Assembly: GCF_026460945.1 (NCBI RefSeq)
Contig: NZ_JAOVZV010000001.1
Coordinates: 620,001-684,000, forward strand
Reading direction: 5' to 3'
Origin: Chryseobacterium luquanense
GTDB lineage: Bacteria; Bacteroidota; Bacteroidia; Flavobacteriales; Weeksellaceae
DNA length: 64,000 bases
Shown here: positions 43,578-53,498 of the stretch, in pieces
Numbering within the stretch: position 1 is the stretch's first letter
Layout: each line of letters starts with the position of its first letter
Translations under genes and position numbers: made by a program
The notes under the pieces: model-generated
The model's database searches: none
Told to the model about the DNA's origin: nothing
Seen by the model: only the letters and a program-made list of their open reading frames with translations

Positions 43578-46187
43578 CTATTTTTTAACAATAATTTTTG
43601 TGCTGGAATCAATTCCGATGCCGTGTAATTTTACAACATATACTCCGTTTTCAAAGTCTTTTGTTGAGACAGGAATTCTTGAATCCTGTGAAGATCTATT
43701 TTCTGAAAGAACTAATTTTCCTGACATATCATAAATCTGTAAATGAAGACTTCCAATCGTAAAATCTTTCAAATAAATAAAAAATTCATCTTTTGCAGGA
43801 TTAGGATAAATTGATACTAGACTTTTATTGGGTTGAATATTTGAATTTCCATCTGTACAATCTTTAGGTATTGTAAAATCTTCCACCTGATCATTGATAT
43901 TCATTTTATTTCCCGGCAAAGCATTTAGCCCTAAACCTCTTTTAGCAAAAGTTTTCCAAATCATACAACGGTTTTCGCCTTTCGTTGTCAACATTTCAGC
44001 AGACAAAATAGCATTTCGCCCGTCAATAAACGTTGGGTTACAAGCCTGTAATTTCAATGCATCCGTTACCAATTGTAAAACTCTTGCACTTCCGCTGTCT
44101 GTACTTGAAGTCACATCTGAAGAATATCCGTATTTTGCAGCATATTGCCAATGAAGATCCCAAAGCATTGATCCCCAAACAAATCCTATTCTATGTACAT
44201 CGGGAACGATTTCGCCATCTTCATCGATTTCCATTCCGTTTGTATCTCCGTAAGTGTAATTATTAACTGAAAAATCCGGAGAATATTTTGCAGGTCTGAA
44301 TCCGGCTCCGTTTGTTGATTGTCCACTTGCATAACTTCCGATACTTCTAGGTACAGAAGCATTATCTCCCGGTTTGTTCGTAAGCATTAAGGCAAAAAAA
44401 TCTGACCATCCTTCTCCCATTTGCTCCTTACTTGCAGATTTTAAAAGACAAGTGTAGCCATTTCCGGTCAATCTGTTTGAAATTCCGTGTCCGTACTCAT
44501 GAGTGATAATTCCGTTATCAAAACTTCCATCGGGTGTAACTGCAGTTGCAGGGTCACTTTTCAAAGTAACATTTACCGTTAATGAATTATTGAGTTGTGT
44601 TTTGATATATTCACCTTCACTATTTGTTATTAAAACTGATGGGATTGTAATTGTCGTATCTGTTCCTCCCATTGAAGATGGAAAATTTGAAGCAGTCGCA
44701 TTATTATAAATGATTGCGGCTACTGCTCCAGCATTTTGAGCATTTTTCACTTTTAGAGCGAATGTACAGTTTGCGTTACCTCCTCTTTCCACCAATCCAA
44801 TTTTTCCGGTTAAAGATCCGGAAGGTAAAGCTGAGCAACCATCAACTACTGAAGCTAAAGCAACATCTCCTGTAACTCCGGTTCCATTAAGTTGCGGTCC
44901 AAACTGTGCCGGGCTCGCCTGTGGAACTCTCGGAATTGCTGCGATTGGTGCATTATAAAAGAAATATCTATTAATTGTAGACCAAAGATACATTTGCATT
45001 AAAGGTCTGTTTCCATCTGAAGGTGTGGTGAAATTGGCATTATTCAAACCGCCTCCATCCTGAGATTCTGCTAAAACATAATCGTTTCCTACTCCACCTT
45101 TTCCAAAATTATTTTGCTGAAAATTTCTTGCAGATTCTGTAAATCCGAATTTGTAGAAAATATCGTGAACCTTATTATTTATGTAGAATAAATTGGTAAT
45201 GGCTGCACTTCTGTTAAAAGCCGGAGTTCCATTAATCGAGAAAGGGAAATCAAAATTTCTATTTGCACCACCATCTGGAGAAAATCCTGGTTGATCTAAA
45301 TTTGCTGCATCTTCGTAAGCAAAAACATTATTTCCACGTGTAATTGTATAGCTTGTATTTCCCGTTGAATGCCATCCTTCGGGAGATGAGGTTAAAATCC
45401 ATGGATTTGAAACGGTGGAACGACTTCCAAATGTTGGTGCTTCAATTGGTAAAGGAAAAACATTGTAACTTGCGTTATCAGCTAATTTTAAAGAATTTTT
45501 CTGAATATTTTGAGGTCTTAAAATATCAACTGTATATTCACCTAAATAAGCATCAGAATGAAAATTACATGATAAATTTAAATTTTCCTTAGAAATAATT
45601 TCACCAGAATTCGCATCCACTAAAATATTCCAATAATTTGAAGATTTTGGTTCCTGAAAAGAAAATTCATAAGCCAATTTTAAATTGGAATTTACCTCAA
45701 CAAATGTTAATTTTTGCTTGACAAAATTTTTCTGACCAGATGTAGGAGAAGTACTTCCCAAAATTTGAAAGTTTGCTATTTCATTATTTTTTAAAGCTAA
45801 AGCTATATTTTGAAGCGCTTTTTCCTTATTAATTGTTCCAATTTCTGAACCTGAAGAATCATAGTTTTTAATAAATGAATCTGAATAATATTCGATTTTA
45901 CCATTTTTAATCAAAACCGTTCCGACCGCATTATAAACTGGATAATTTTTAAATTTTTGTTTAATTTTTACTATTTCTCCTTTTAAAGATTCAGAATAAT
46001 CAACATTATCAATATCAAGATCTATTAAATCGGCTTTTTTAAAATCTTGGACGTGTTTAGTAGAAATATAGTTTTTAATTAATCTTTTGTTATCCTGAGA
46101 AAAAAAAGAACAGGGTAATAAAACAAAAAGGGCAAACAGAATCTGAACATTTCTATTTTTTATTTTAAAAGTAAAATTATTAATCAT
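43578..46187 (-). CDS. Secreted M36 metallopeptidase with PA insert and T9SS type A domain
   Basis: The 869-residue protein begins with a signal peptide, then an FTP-type propeptide (about 40-200) and the M36 catalytic domain. The zinc motif is His563-Glu-Tyr-Gly-His567 with the third ligand in EGWSDFFALM. A protease-associated (PA) insertion lies at about 415-530 (VDGCSALPSGSLTGKIGLVE). The end is a T9SS type A domain (IYPNPAKDEFFI ... VKK). Fungalysin-type enzymes cleave elastin and collagen-like proteins outside the cell. The next gene upstream is a paralog, so the pair arose by tandem duplication. Confidence 0.93.
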   Translation of the reverse strand: MINNFTFKIKNRNVQILFALFVLLPCSFFSQDNKRLIKNYISTKHVQDFKKADLIDLDIDNVDYSESLKGEIVKIKQKFKNYPVYNAVGTVLIKNGKIEYYSDSFIKNYDSSGSEIGTINKEKALQNIALALKNNEIANFQILGSTSPTSGQKNFVKQKLTFVEVNSNLKLAYEFSFQEPKSSNYWNILVDANSGEIISKENLNLSCNFHSDAYLGEYTVDILRPQNIQKNSLKLADNASYNVFPLPIEAPTFGSRSTVSNPWILTSSPEGWHSTGNTSYTITRGNNVFAYEDAANLDQPGFSPDGGANRNFDFPFSINGTPAFNRSAAITNLFYINNKVHDIFYKFGFTESARNFQQNNFGKGGVGNDYVLAESQDGGGLNNANFTTPSDGNRPLMQMYLWSTINRYFFYNAPIAAIPRVPQASPAQFGPQLNGTGVTGDVALASVVDGCSALPSGSLTGKIGLVERGGNANCTFALKVKNAQNAGAVAAIIYNNATASNFPSSMGGTDTTITIPSVLITNSEGEYIKTQLNNSLTVNVTLKSDPATAVTPDGSFDNGIITHEYGHGISNRLTGNGYTCLLKSASKEQMGEGWSDFFALMLTNKPGDNASVPRSIGSYASGQSTNGAGFRPAKYSPDFSVNNYTYGDTNGMEIDEDGEIVPDVHRIGFVWGSMLWDLHWQYAAKYGYSSDVTSSTDSGSARVLQLVTDALKLQACNPTFIDGRNAILSAEMLTTKGENRCMIWKTFAKRGLGLNALPGNKMNINDQVEDFTIPKDCTDGNSNIQPNKSLVSIYPNPAKDEFFIYLKDFTIGSLHLQIYDMSGKLVLSENRSSQDSRIPVSTKDFENGVYVVKLHGIGIDSSTKIIVKK

Positions 46188-46265
46188 GATTTTAGTTCTT
46201 ATTACTGTATAAAAATAAGAAATCGAATTTGATTTACCTTAAATATTATCACATTAAATACAAAA

Positions 46266-46289
46266 AGACTGCTTCACATGAAACAGTCT
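46266..46289 (-). terminator. Terminator after the second M36 gene
   Basis: An 11-bp stem with one G-T pair, AGACTGTTTCA / TGAAGCAGTCT on the minus strand, is followed by TTTTT. Confidence 0.75.
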
Positions 46290-46313
46290 CAATTATTATT
46301 TATTCAAAAGAAA

Positions 46314-48917
46314 TTATTTGCTAATGATAACTTTTGAAGTGGTATCAATTCCTAAACCTTTTACTTTTACAAGGTAAGTTCCGTTGATTAATTTATCTGT
46401 AGAAATTGCTTTTTTAGCATCCGGAGAAACTTTACTTTCTGATGAAATTAATTTTCCTGACATATCATAGATTTCAACATTCACTTTACCTAAAGTATTA
46501 CTTGGGAAATTGATGTAAAACTCATTTTTAGCAGGATTTGGGTAGATTGAGATTCCAACATTTTTCACATTATCTGTCTCAGAAGTGGCAAGAAAACAAT
46601 CTGAAGGAACAGTGAAATCTTCTACCTGATCATTGATATTGGTTTTAAGCCCAGCCGAAGCATTTACTCCAAGACCTCTTTTTGCAAAAGTTCTCCAAAT
46701 CATACATCTATCGGTTCCTCCTGTCTTAGCTAATTCTGCGGCTAAAATAGCAGTTCTTCCTTCAACAAAAGTTGGGTTACAAGCCTGTAATTTCAATGCA
46801 TCTGTTACTAATTGTAAAACTCTTGCACTTCCGCTTGTTGTACCTGAAGTCACATCTGAAGCATATCCATATTTAGCAACATATTGCCAATTTAAATCCC
46901 AAAGCATGGTTGCCCAAACGAAACCGATGGAATGCACATTCGGAACTATTGCAGAACCGTTATTGTACTGCATTCCGTTTGTATTTCCGTAAGTATAAGA
47001 ATTTATGGCAAAATCCGGAGAATATTTTGCAGGTCTGATTCCAACTCCAGTAATTGCTTGTCCTGCAGCATAAGTTCCCATTCCTCTTGGTACAGAAGCG
47101 TTATCTCCAGGTTTATTGGTCAACATTAAAGCAAAGAAATCTGACCAACCTTCTCCCATCTGCTCTTTACTCAAATTTGAATTTAAACAATTAGAACCAG
47201 TACCCGTTAATCTATTTGAAATACCGTGACCATATTCGTGGGTAACAATACCATTATCATAACTTCCGTCATATTTAGCATCAAGTCTTAAATCCACATT
47301 AACGTTGATATTTGATGATAATTTTGTTTTAATATATTCTCCTTCAGTATTCGTAATCAAAATTGATGGAATTGTAATTGTAGCATCTGTTCCACCCATT
47401 GTTCCAAGAGAAGAACCGTTGGCCGTATCATTATAAACAATTACACCTGTTGCACCTGCATTCTGAGCATTTTTCACTTTTACTGAAAAAGTACAACTTG
47501 CACCTCCTCCTCTTTCGATTAAACCAATTTTTCCGGCAAATTCTCCTGCAGGAAAAGCAGTACAACCATTGGTGTTGCTTGCAAATTTTACATCACCTGT
47601 AATCCCAACGTCATTAAGACCAGGACCGAATTGTGCTTCAGCTCCAACAACATTACGCGGAACTGCATCTGTTGGTGCATTATAGAATAAAACTTTATTT
47701 GAAGCTAACCAAAGATACATCTGCATCACTGGATTGTAATTATCCGGGTAAGGCGCAAAATTAGCATTATTGTAACCTCCTCCATCTTGAGACTGTGCGA
47801 AAACTTCGTCATCATCTAATCCACCATTTCCGAAATTATTACTTTGAAAATTTTTGGCAGATTCTGTAAATCCAAATTTGTAAAAGATGTCATGTACCAT
47901 ATTGCTTATATAAAACAAATTGGTGGTAGAAGCCGATAAATTATTTATAGCTTTTGTATTTGCATCGTAAGGAAAATTAAAATTTCTTACTGCCCCTCCA
48001 TCAGGAGATGTTCCGAAAGTGTTTTCATCATCGTCTTTATCATCGTATGCATAGACATTGTTTCCTCTCGTAATTGTGTAATGGGTAGTTCCGTTTGAAT
48101 GCCATCCTTCCGGAGAAGAAGCAAGAATCCAAGGATTTGTAACAATACTTCTTGCGGCAAAAGTTGGCGCTTCAGTTGGCAAAGCAAAAACATTGTATGA
48201 AGCATTATCTGCTGATAAAACCAGACTGTTTTTGTTCACATTATAATATTCTTTATTTTGAGGTAAAAAATTACTCAAATTTTGAGAATCTCTGCTGTAT
48301 GCTCCTTCATGAAAGTTACATGATAAATTCATATTAACTTTACTGATTACTTCTCCAGATTTTGCATCAATAAGGTAATCCCAATGATTGGAAGTTTTTG
48401 GCTCATGAATTAAAAACTCATACGCAAATTTCAGATTTCCCTGATCATCTGAAGCGTAAACTAATCTTTGTTTTGCTGCAAGATGTTTATTTTCTCCTTT
48501 CTCAAAAAACTCCATAATTGGAATATTGGAGATTTGAGTATTGCCTAAATCAGCAGCTATTTTATCAAGTGCTGTTTTCTTATTTAAAGATACAGTTGTG
48601 TCACTTGAAGTTGTATAATCTTTAATGAAATTATCTGTGTAGTAAGTAACCTTTCCTTCTTTAATCAAAGCTGTAGAAACTGCATTATAAATTGGATACC
48701 CTTTATAAGTTTGCTGAGTTTTGACTATATCACCATTTAATGATTTTGAAGAATCTACATTATCAATAACGAATTGATTAAGATCTGATTTTTTGTATTC
48801 TTGTAATTTATTTTGAGAAATATAATTTTTAATGAGAGTTTCGTTAGATTGAGCAAACGATTTCGAAGGTATTACTGCTAAAATTGCAATAACTAGTGGT
48901 AGAATTACTTTTTTCAT
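46314..48917 (-). CDS. Secreted M36 metallopeptidase paralog with PA insert and T9SS type A domain
   Basis: The roughly 867-residue protein starts at ATG 48917, placing the signal peptide (MKKVILPLVIAILAVIPSKS) at the N-terminus; an ORF 29 codons longer would precede it. Layout equals that of the neighbour: FTP-type propeptide, M36 core with His560-Glu-Tyr-Gly-His564 and EGWSDFFAL, PA insert and T9SS type A domain. DNA segments of 30 or more identical bases occur in both genes (around 44031 and 46771), implying a fairly recent duplication or gene conversion. A -7-like TACATTTG on the minus strand lies at 48935-48942. Confidence 0.92.
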   Translation of the reverse strand: MKKVILPLVIAILAVIPSKSFAQSNETLIKNYISQNKLQEYKKSDLNQFVIDNVDSSKSLNGDIVKTQQTYKGYPIYNAVSTALIKEGKVTYYTDNFIKDYTTSSDTTVSLNKKTALDKIAADLGNTQISNIPIMEFFEKGENKHLAAKQRLVYASDDQGNLKFAYEFLIHEPKTSNHWDYLIDAKSGEVISKVNMNLSCNFHEGAYSRDSQNLSNFLPQNKEYYNVNKNSLVLSADNASYNVFALPTEAPTFAARSIVTNPWILASSPEGWHSNGTTHYTITRGNNVYAYDDKDDDENTFGTSPDGGAVRNFNFPYDANTKAINNLSASTTNLFYISNMVHDIFYKFGFTESAKNFQSNNFGNGGLDDDEVFAQSQDGGGYNNANFAPYPDNYNPVMQMYLWLASNKVLFYNAPTDAVPRNVVGAEAQFGPGLNDVGITGDVKFASNTNGCTAFPAGEFAGKIGLIERGGGASCTFSVKVKNAQNAGATGVIVYNDTANGSSLGTMGGTDATITIPSILITNTEGEYIKTKLSSNINVNVDLRLDAKYDGSYDNGIVTHEYGHGISNRLTGTGSNCLNSNLSKEQMGEGWSDFFALMLTNKPGDNASVPRGMGTYAAGQAITGVGIRPAKYSPDFAINSYTYGNTNGMQYNNGSAIVPNVHSIGFVWATMLWDLNWQYVAKYGYASDVTSGTTSGSARVLQLVTDALKLQACNPTFVEGRTAILAAELAKTGGTDRCMIWRTFAKRGLGVNASAGLKTNINDQVEDFTVPSDCFLATSETDNVKNVGISIYPNPAKNEFYINFPSNTLGKVNVEIYDMSGKLISSESKVSPDAKKAISTDKLINGTYLVKVKGLGIDTTSKVIISK

Positions 48918-49042
48918 TTTCACTTTTAAAGGCGCAAATGTACAATTAAAACAATAATGAAAGTATATTATTTTTAAATTATTCATAAAATGCATCAAAC
49001 CCAAAAAGTAAAGTGATTTTATCTAAATATTAAAGCAAAAAA

Positions 49043-49062
49043 AACCACTCTTTCGAGTGGTT
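49043..49062 (-). terminator. Terminator after rpsA
   Basis: A perfect 8-bp stem (AACCACTC / GAGTGGTT) with loop TTTC is followed by an 8-base T-run on the minus strand. Confidence 0.85.
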
Positions 49063-49087
49063 CTTATAGATAGAAATGATTGGTGGA

Positions 49088-50887
49088 TTATTTACCTCCT
49101 TCCATTTTCTTTTTCAATTCTGCTAAAGCATCGATATCTCCAAGAGTCGATCTTTCTTCGTTGTTTGAAGAAGATGTATTGTTAGATCTATTGTTGTTAG
49201 AAGATTCTCTTACGTTTTTCTTCTCTTCGTCTCTAAAAATACCAGTATGAGATACTACTACTCTTTTGAATTCTTTGTTGAATTCGATTACTTTAAATTG
49301 AGCATCTTCACCTTTTTTGATTTTAGATCCGTCTTCCTTCTCTAATAATCTTGATGGGCAGAAAGCTTCAACTTCAGCATCTTCGAATTGTACAGAAGCA
49401 CCTTTATCGTGTACTTCTACAGCTTTTCCAGCGTGTACAGTTCCTTCAGCATATTTAGTTTCAAATTTATCCCATGGGTTTTCTTGAAGTTGTTTGTGAC
49501 CTAGAGATAATCTTCTAGCCTGGATGTCTAATTCTAGAACTACAACATCTAATTTATCACCAACTGCACAGAATTCTGATGGATGCTTGATTTTCTTAGT
49601 CCAAGAAAGATCAGAAATATAGATTAATCCATCGATACCTTCTTCCAATTCTACGAATACACCAAAGTTTGTAAAGTTTCTTACAGTTCCAACATGTTGA
49701 GAACCTACTGGATACTTAGCTTCGATATTTTCCCATGGATCTTTAGATAATTGTTTCATACCTAAAGAGATTTTTCTGTCTTCTCTGTCAAGAGTAAGTA
49801 CTTCAGCTTCCACTTCGTCACCTACTTTTACGAAATCTCCTGCGCTTCTCAAGTGAGTAGACCAAGACATTTCAGAAACGTGAATTAATCCTTCCACACC
49901 TGGAGCAATCTCAACGAATGCACCATAGTCAGCAAGAACTACTACTTTTCCTTTTACTTTATCACCAACTTTCATGTCAGCAGAAAGAGCATCCCAAGGA
50001 TGAGCTTCTAATTGCTTCATACCTAACTGGATTCTTGTTTTCTCGTCATCAAAATCAAGGATAACAACTTTTACAGTCTGTCCGTCTTCAAGGATTTCAG
50101 ATGGATGGTTCACTCTAGACCAAGAAAGGTCTGTAATGTGGATCAATCCATCAACACCTCCTAAGTCAATGAATACACCGTAAGAAGTAATATTCTTAAC
50201 AGTACCTTCAAGAACCTGACCTTTTTCAAGCTGAGCGATGATTTCTTTTTTCTGACCTTCGATATCTGCTTCGATCAATGCTTTGTGAGATACCACTACG
50301 TTTTTGAACTCAGGGTTGATTTTCACAACTTTGAACTCCATAGTTTTACCTACGAACTGATCGTAATCTTTAATTGGCTTAACGTCGATTTGAGAACCTG
50401 GTAAGAATGCTTCGATTCCGTGTACGTCAACGATCATACCTCCTTTAGTTCTAGATTTAACAAAACCGTTAACGATTTCTCCAGTTTCGTGAAGTTCGTT
50501 TACTCTATCCCAAGCTTTAAGTGTTCTAGCTTTTCTGTGAGATAACTGTAACTGTCCTGTTTTGTCTTCTCTTCTGTCAACCATTACTTCAACATCATCA
50601 CCTACTTTTAGGCCTGGGTTGTAACGGAATTCGTTAAGAGAAATAACACCTTCAGATTTGAAATCAATGTCTACGATAGCTTCTTTGTCAGTTAATCTTA
50701 CAACTTTACCAATGATAACATCATTATCATTTAAGCTGCTAAGAGATCCGTTATAGATTTCTTCAAGATCACTTTTTTCTTTTCTCGCATCTGCATCAAG
50801 ACCTGATTCGAAAGAATCCCAATCAAATTGTTCTGGTGCTACGTTTTGGTTAAGAATAACCTCTGCTGAATTTGTCTCTTTTGACAT
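49088..50887 (-). CDS. rpsA: 30S ribosomal protein S1
   Basis: The 599-residue protein has six S1 repeats (including LEGTVKNITSYGVFIDLGGV, VVLADYGAFVEIAPGVEGL and VRNFTNFGVFVELEEG, each followed by HVSEMSW/HITDLSW-type ends). A low-complexity Ser/Asn tail and an N-terminal acidic region (SGLDADARKEKS) are typical of Bacteroidota S1. It helps mRNA recruitment on the ribosome, which matters where Shine-Dalgarno use is low. Its promoter is at 51011-51040. Confidence 0.96.
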   Translation of the reverse strand: MSKETNSAEVILNQNVAPEQFDWDSFESGLDADARKEKSDLEEIYNGSLSSLNDNDVIIGKVVRLTDKEAIVDIDFKSEGVISLNEFRYNPGLKVGDDVEVMVDRREDKTGQLQLSHRKARTLKAWDRVNELHETGEIVNGFVKSRTKGGMIVDVHGIEAFLPGSQIDVKPIKDYDQFVGKTMEFKVVKINPEFKNVVVSHKALIEADIEGQKKEIIAQLEKGQVLEGTVKNITSYGVFIDLGGVDGLIHITDLSWSRVNHPSEILEDGQTVKVVILDFDDEKTRIQLGMKQLEAHPWDALSADMKVGDKVKGKVVVLADYGAFVEIAPGVEGLIHVSEMSWSTHLRSAGDFVKVGDEVEAEVLTLDREDRKISLGMKQLSKDPWENIEAKYPVGSQHVGTVRNFTNFGVFVELEEGIDGLIYISDLSWTKKIKHPSEFCAVGDKLDVVVLELDIQARRLSLGHKQLQENPWDKFETKYAEGTVHAGKAVEVHDKGASVQFEDAEVEAFCPSRLLEKEDGSKIKKGEDAQFKVIEFNKEFKRVVVSHTGIFRDEEKKNVRESSNNNRSNNTSSSNNEERSTLGDIDALAELKKKMEGGK

Positions 50888-51308
50888 TTTCTAATAAAAT
50901 TTGTATTCCAATTCTTACAGACTTTGGCTTTGCTGTGAATCCTGAAAAATATGGAAGTTGTTAATTGATAATGTTTTACTTCGCCGAAAGTACGTTCACA
51001 AAAGTGACTGCAAAAGTACGAAAAAATTTAATTATGACAATACTTTTTTATACTATCCGTCTTATTTCAACTTGTTCTTTTTCAAATCATTCCAAAAAAG
51101 ACAAATCAAATTTGCACACGTTTTCTGAAAATATTTAAATTTTAAAATTAAATTAATTTAAAGACTATATTATATCGGAGACGAATTGGATGTGCTGTAA
51201 GAAATCGCTATCCAATAAATAAAAAAGTTACAAGTATCTAGCAATGCTCCAATTATTGCTATTCCAAAAGTAAAATCATTATTTTTTTGTCATTCAATTT
51301 AAAATTTC
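50888..51308. other. Intergenic region upstream of rpsA
   Basis: About 421 bases hold the rpsA promoter and a leader of about 118 nt (50888-51005). The distal part (51050-51308) is AT-rich, with no RNA gene or small ORF I can support. The rluF transcript ends here. Confidence 0.5.
51011..51040 (-). promoter_or_regulatory. Promoter of rpsA
   Basis: On the minus strand, TTG (51040-51038) is followed after exactly 19 bases by TACTTTTG (51018-51011), a complete Bacteroidota consensus. The transcript would begin near 51005. Confidence 0.75.
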
Positions 51309-52031
51309 TTAATCAAACGTTTTAGAAGAGCCATCGAGTAACTTATTAAGCTCTGAAAGTTCATTATCTGTCAAATCTCGCCATTTTCCAACAGGTAAAT
51401 CAAGTTTAATATTCATTATTCTGATACGCTTCAACTTTATAACCTCATAACCAAGAAATTCACACATTCTACGAATTTGTCTGTTCAATCCCTGTGTTAA
51501 TACAATACGGAAAGTCATATCATCAATTCGTTCCACCTCACATTTTTTGGTAACTGTATCTAAAATCGGGACACCATTACGCATTTTTTCAAGAAACTTT
51601 GAATTGAGAGGTTTATCTACTCTCACCAAATATTCTTTTTCGTGGTTATTTTTACCTCGAAGAATTTTGTTTACAATATCACCGTCATTGGTTAATAAAA
51701 TCAGACCTTCGCTCGGTTTATCTAATCTGCCAATCGGGAAAATTCTTTTCGGATGATTAATATATTCTATAATATTATCGATTTCACGTTTTGTATCAGT
51801 AGTACAAACAATCCCAACAGGTTTATTAAAAGCAATATAAATAGGCTTGTCTTCCGATTCACGAATGGGTTTTCCGTCAACTTCCACTATATCATCATCT
51901 GAAACTTTTGTTCCAAGCTCAGGAATCTGACCGTTGATTTTTATTCTGCCTTCTTCCAAAAGCTTATCTGCAGCTCTTCTTGAGCAATAACCAACTTCTG
52001 AAAGATATTTATTAATACGTGTTTTTTCCAT
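51309..52031 (-). CDS. rluF: 23S rRNA pseudouridine synthase RluF
   Basis: The 240-residue protein has an N-terminal S4 domain (about 3-50) and a pseudouridine synthase domain whose catalytic Asp is Asp104 in [10 protein letters not shown]. The ending [15 protein letters not shown] fits RluF (E. coli position 2604) better than RsuA or RluB. The ATG shares one base with the stop of the preceding gene (TAATG), so translational coupling is likely. It is the last gene of the ftsX operon. Confidence 0.9.
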   Translation of the reverse strand: MEKTRINKYLSEVGYCSRRAADKLLEEGRIKINGQIPELGTKVSDDDIVEVDGKPIRESEDKPIYIAFNKPVGIVCTTDTKREIDNIIEYINHPKRIFPIGRLDKPSEGLILLTNDGDIVNKILRGKNNHEKEYLVRVDKPLNSKFLEKMRNGVPILDTVTKKCEVERIDDMTFRIVLTQGLNRQIRRMCEFLGYEVIKLKRIRIMNIKLDLPVGKWRDLTDNELSELNKLLDGSSKTFD

Positions 52032-52624
52032 TAGTCTATTCCTTCTACTGTATAATTCTTATTACTAAAAACGATGATTCCATAACTTAATCCTATAAAT
52101 ACTGCACTTGAATTTCCAAGTTGAAATCCTTCTAAAACCAAACCTCCTTCCTGACTTAATCTTTTTGAATAAGAAACCTGAAGACCTGCCTTCAAACTCC
52201 AAAAATCAGAATTGGAAACAGCTGATTTATTAAACTGCTTTCCATAAGTAACATCAATAAAAAAAGCTTCATCTCCCGGATTGAAAATAAATTTTGGCTG
52301 AATCAACCAATATAACATATGAAAATTAGGATCAATATAGCTGTATTTCAAACCTGTACCAATTGCAAAATTAGAAAGAAAATTGTAACCACCAACGACC
52401 GACATTCCATACGTCAGTTTATTTGGCAGGTAGGGCGAAATATATTGTTGATAATATTGTGAATCTTTATTTTGATTGTCTTTAATCTGATTTCCTAAAT
52501 TGTATCCAACATTTAAAGTCGGATTTAGATAAAAATTCATTTTTGGTTTTTGGGAATTATCTACCTGAGAAAAGCCTTTTATTGAAAGTGAGAAAAATGA
52601 AATCAATAATAAATTTTTAACCAT
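52031..52624 (-). CDS. Outer-membrane beta-barrel-like protein in the truB operon
   Basis: The roughly 197-residue protein has a signal peptide ending in GFSQ (starting at ATG 52624, since an ORF start at 52645 would add seven residues before it). Later segments ([46 protein letters not shown]) alternate as in small outer-membrane barrels. Its first eight bases overlap the end of truB, so the gene is translated with it. Function unknown. Confidence 0.72.
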   Translation of the reverse strand: MVKNLLLISFFSLSIKGFSQVDNSQKPKMNFYLNPTLNVGYNLGNQIKDNQNKDSQYYQQYISPYLPNKLTYGMSVVGGYNFLSNFAIGTGLKYSYIDPNFHMLYWLIQPKFIFNPGDEAFFIDVTYGKQFNKSAVSNSDFWSLKAGLQVSYSKRLSQEGGLVLEGFQLGNSSAVFIGLSYGIIVFSNKNYTVEGID

Positions 52625-53318
52625 AATTCTCAAATCTATATTCATTATTTAAAAATTCAGAAGTACCATCTTCGATTTTATAATCGCCGATTTTTGTTCT
52701 TCTCAACTGCGTAAGATATGCTCCAACATTCAATTCCTGACCAATATCGTGTGCTAAACTTCTGATGTAAGTTCCTTTTGAACATCCAACGGTAAAACTT
52801 ATTAATGGAAAATTAATTTCGACATCTTTAATATAATGAATCGTAGTTTTTCTGGATTTCATTTCAACTTCCTCTCCTGCTCTCGCCAAATTGTAAGCTC
52901 TTGCTCCATCAATTTTAATGGCAGAAAAAATGGGTGGTTTCTGATCTATTTCACCCAAAAATTTATCTAAAGCATTTTTCACATCTTCTTCAGTGACATT
53001 TGAAAAATCCTGATGAAGAATCTCAGGTTTTTCGGTGTCGTAAGATTCGGTTTGAACTCCGATTTTAATTTCCGTCCAGTATTCTTTGGGAGCATCCTGA
53101 ATTTCAGGAATTTTTTTGGTGAATTTTCCTGTGCAGACAATTAATAATCCTGTCGCTCTCGGATCTAAAGTTCCGGCGTGACCGATTTTGAATTTTTTCG
53201 GAAGATCAAATTCGCGCTTTAGTTTATATTTCATTTTATTGACTGCCTGAAAAGAAGTCCAATCCAGAGGTTTGTCTAATAAAAATATGTGTCCTGACTG
53301 TAGTTCTTCAGCTGTCAT
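52617..53318 (-). CDS. truB: tRNA pseudouridine-55 synthase TruB
   Basis: The 233-residue protein matches TruB, with catalytic Asp52 in GHAGTLDPRATGLL and the GTYIRSLAHDIG segment near residue 185. It modifies U55 in the T-loop of tRNAs. At 233 residues it lacks the longer C-terminal PUA-like extension of E. coli TruB, as usual in Bacteroidota. It lies after uppP, with about 180 bases of spacer including an odd GC-rich element. Confidence 0.95.
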   Translation of the reverse strand: MTAEELQSGHIFLLDKPLDWTSFQAVNKMKYKLKREFDLPKKFKIGHAGTLDPRATGLLIVCTGKFTKKIPEIQDAPKEYWTEIKIGVQTESYDTEKPEILHQDFSNVTEEDVKNALDKFLGEIDQKPPIFSAIKIDGARAYNLARAGEEVEMKSRKTTIHYIKDVEINFPLISFTVGCSKGTYIRSLAHDIGQELNVGAYLTQLRRTKIGDYKIEDGTSEFLNNEYRFENYG

Positions 53319-53397
53319 TGTTTGGGTTGGAGAGTTTTTAGAGTTTGGATGATTGGAGTTTTAATTAATTACAAATATTTTTATGATACACCAGATT

Positions 53398-53479
53398 GCA
53401 GCCCGGCTTGAACGGAGCTCTTTTTGCCGTAGCGAAGCGAAGGTAAAAAAGTGGGAGTGGAAGACGGAAATAGCTGCCC
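53398..53479. repeat. GC-rich intergenic element between truB and uppP
   Basis: An 82-base island of higher G+C begins GCAGCCCGGCTTG and ends AGCTGCCC. It contains a stem of CTTTTTGCC paired with GGTAAAAAAG (one bulge) around GCGAAGCG. No ORF is present; it interrupts an otherwise conserved operon spacing and probably belongs to a dispersed family. Confidence 0.45.
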
Positions 53480-53498
53480 AAAATGTAATTGGTATTTG

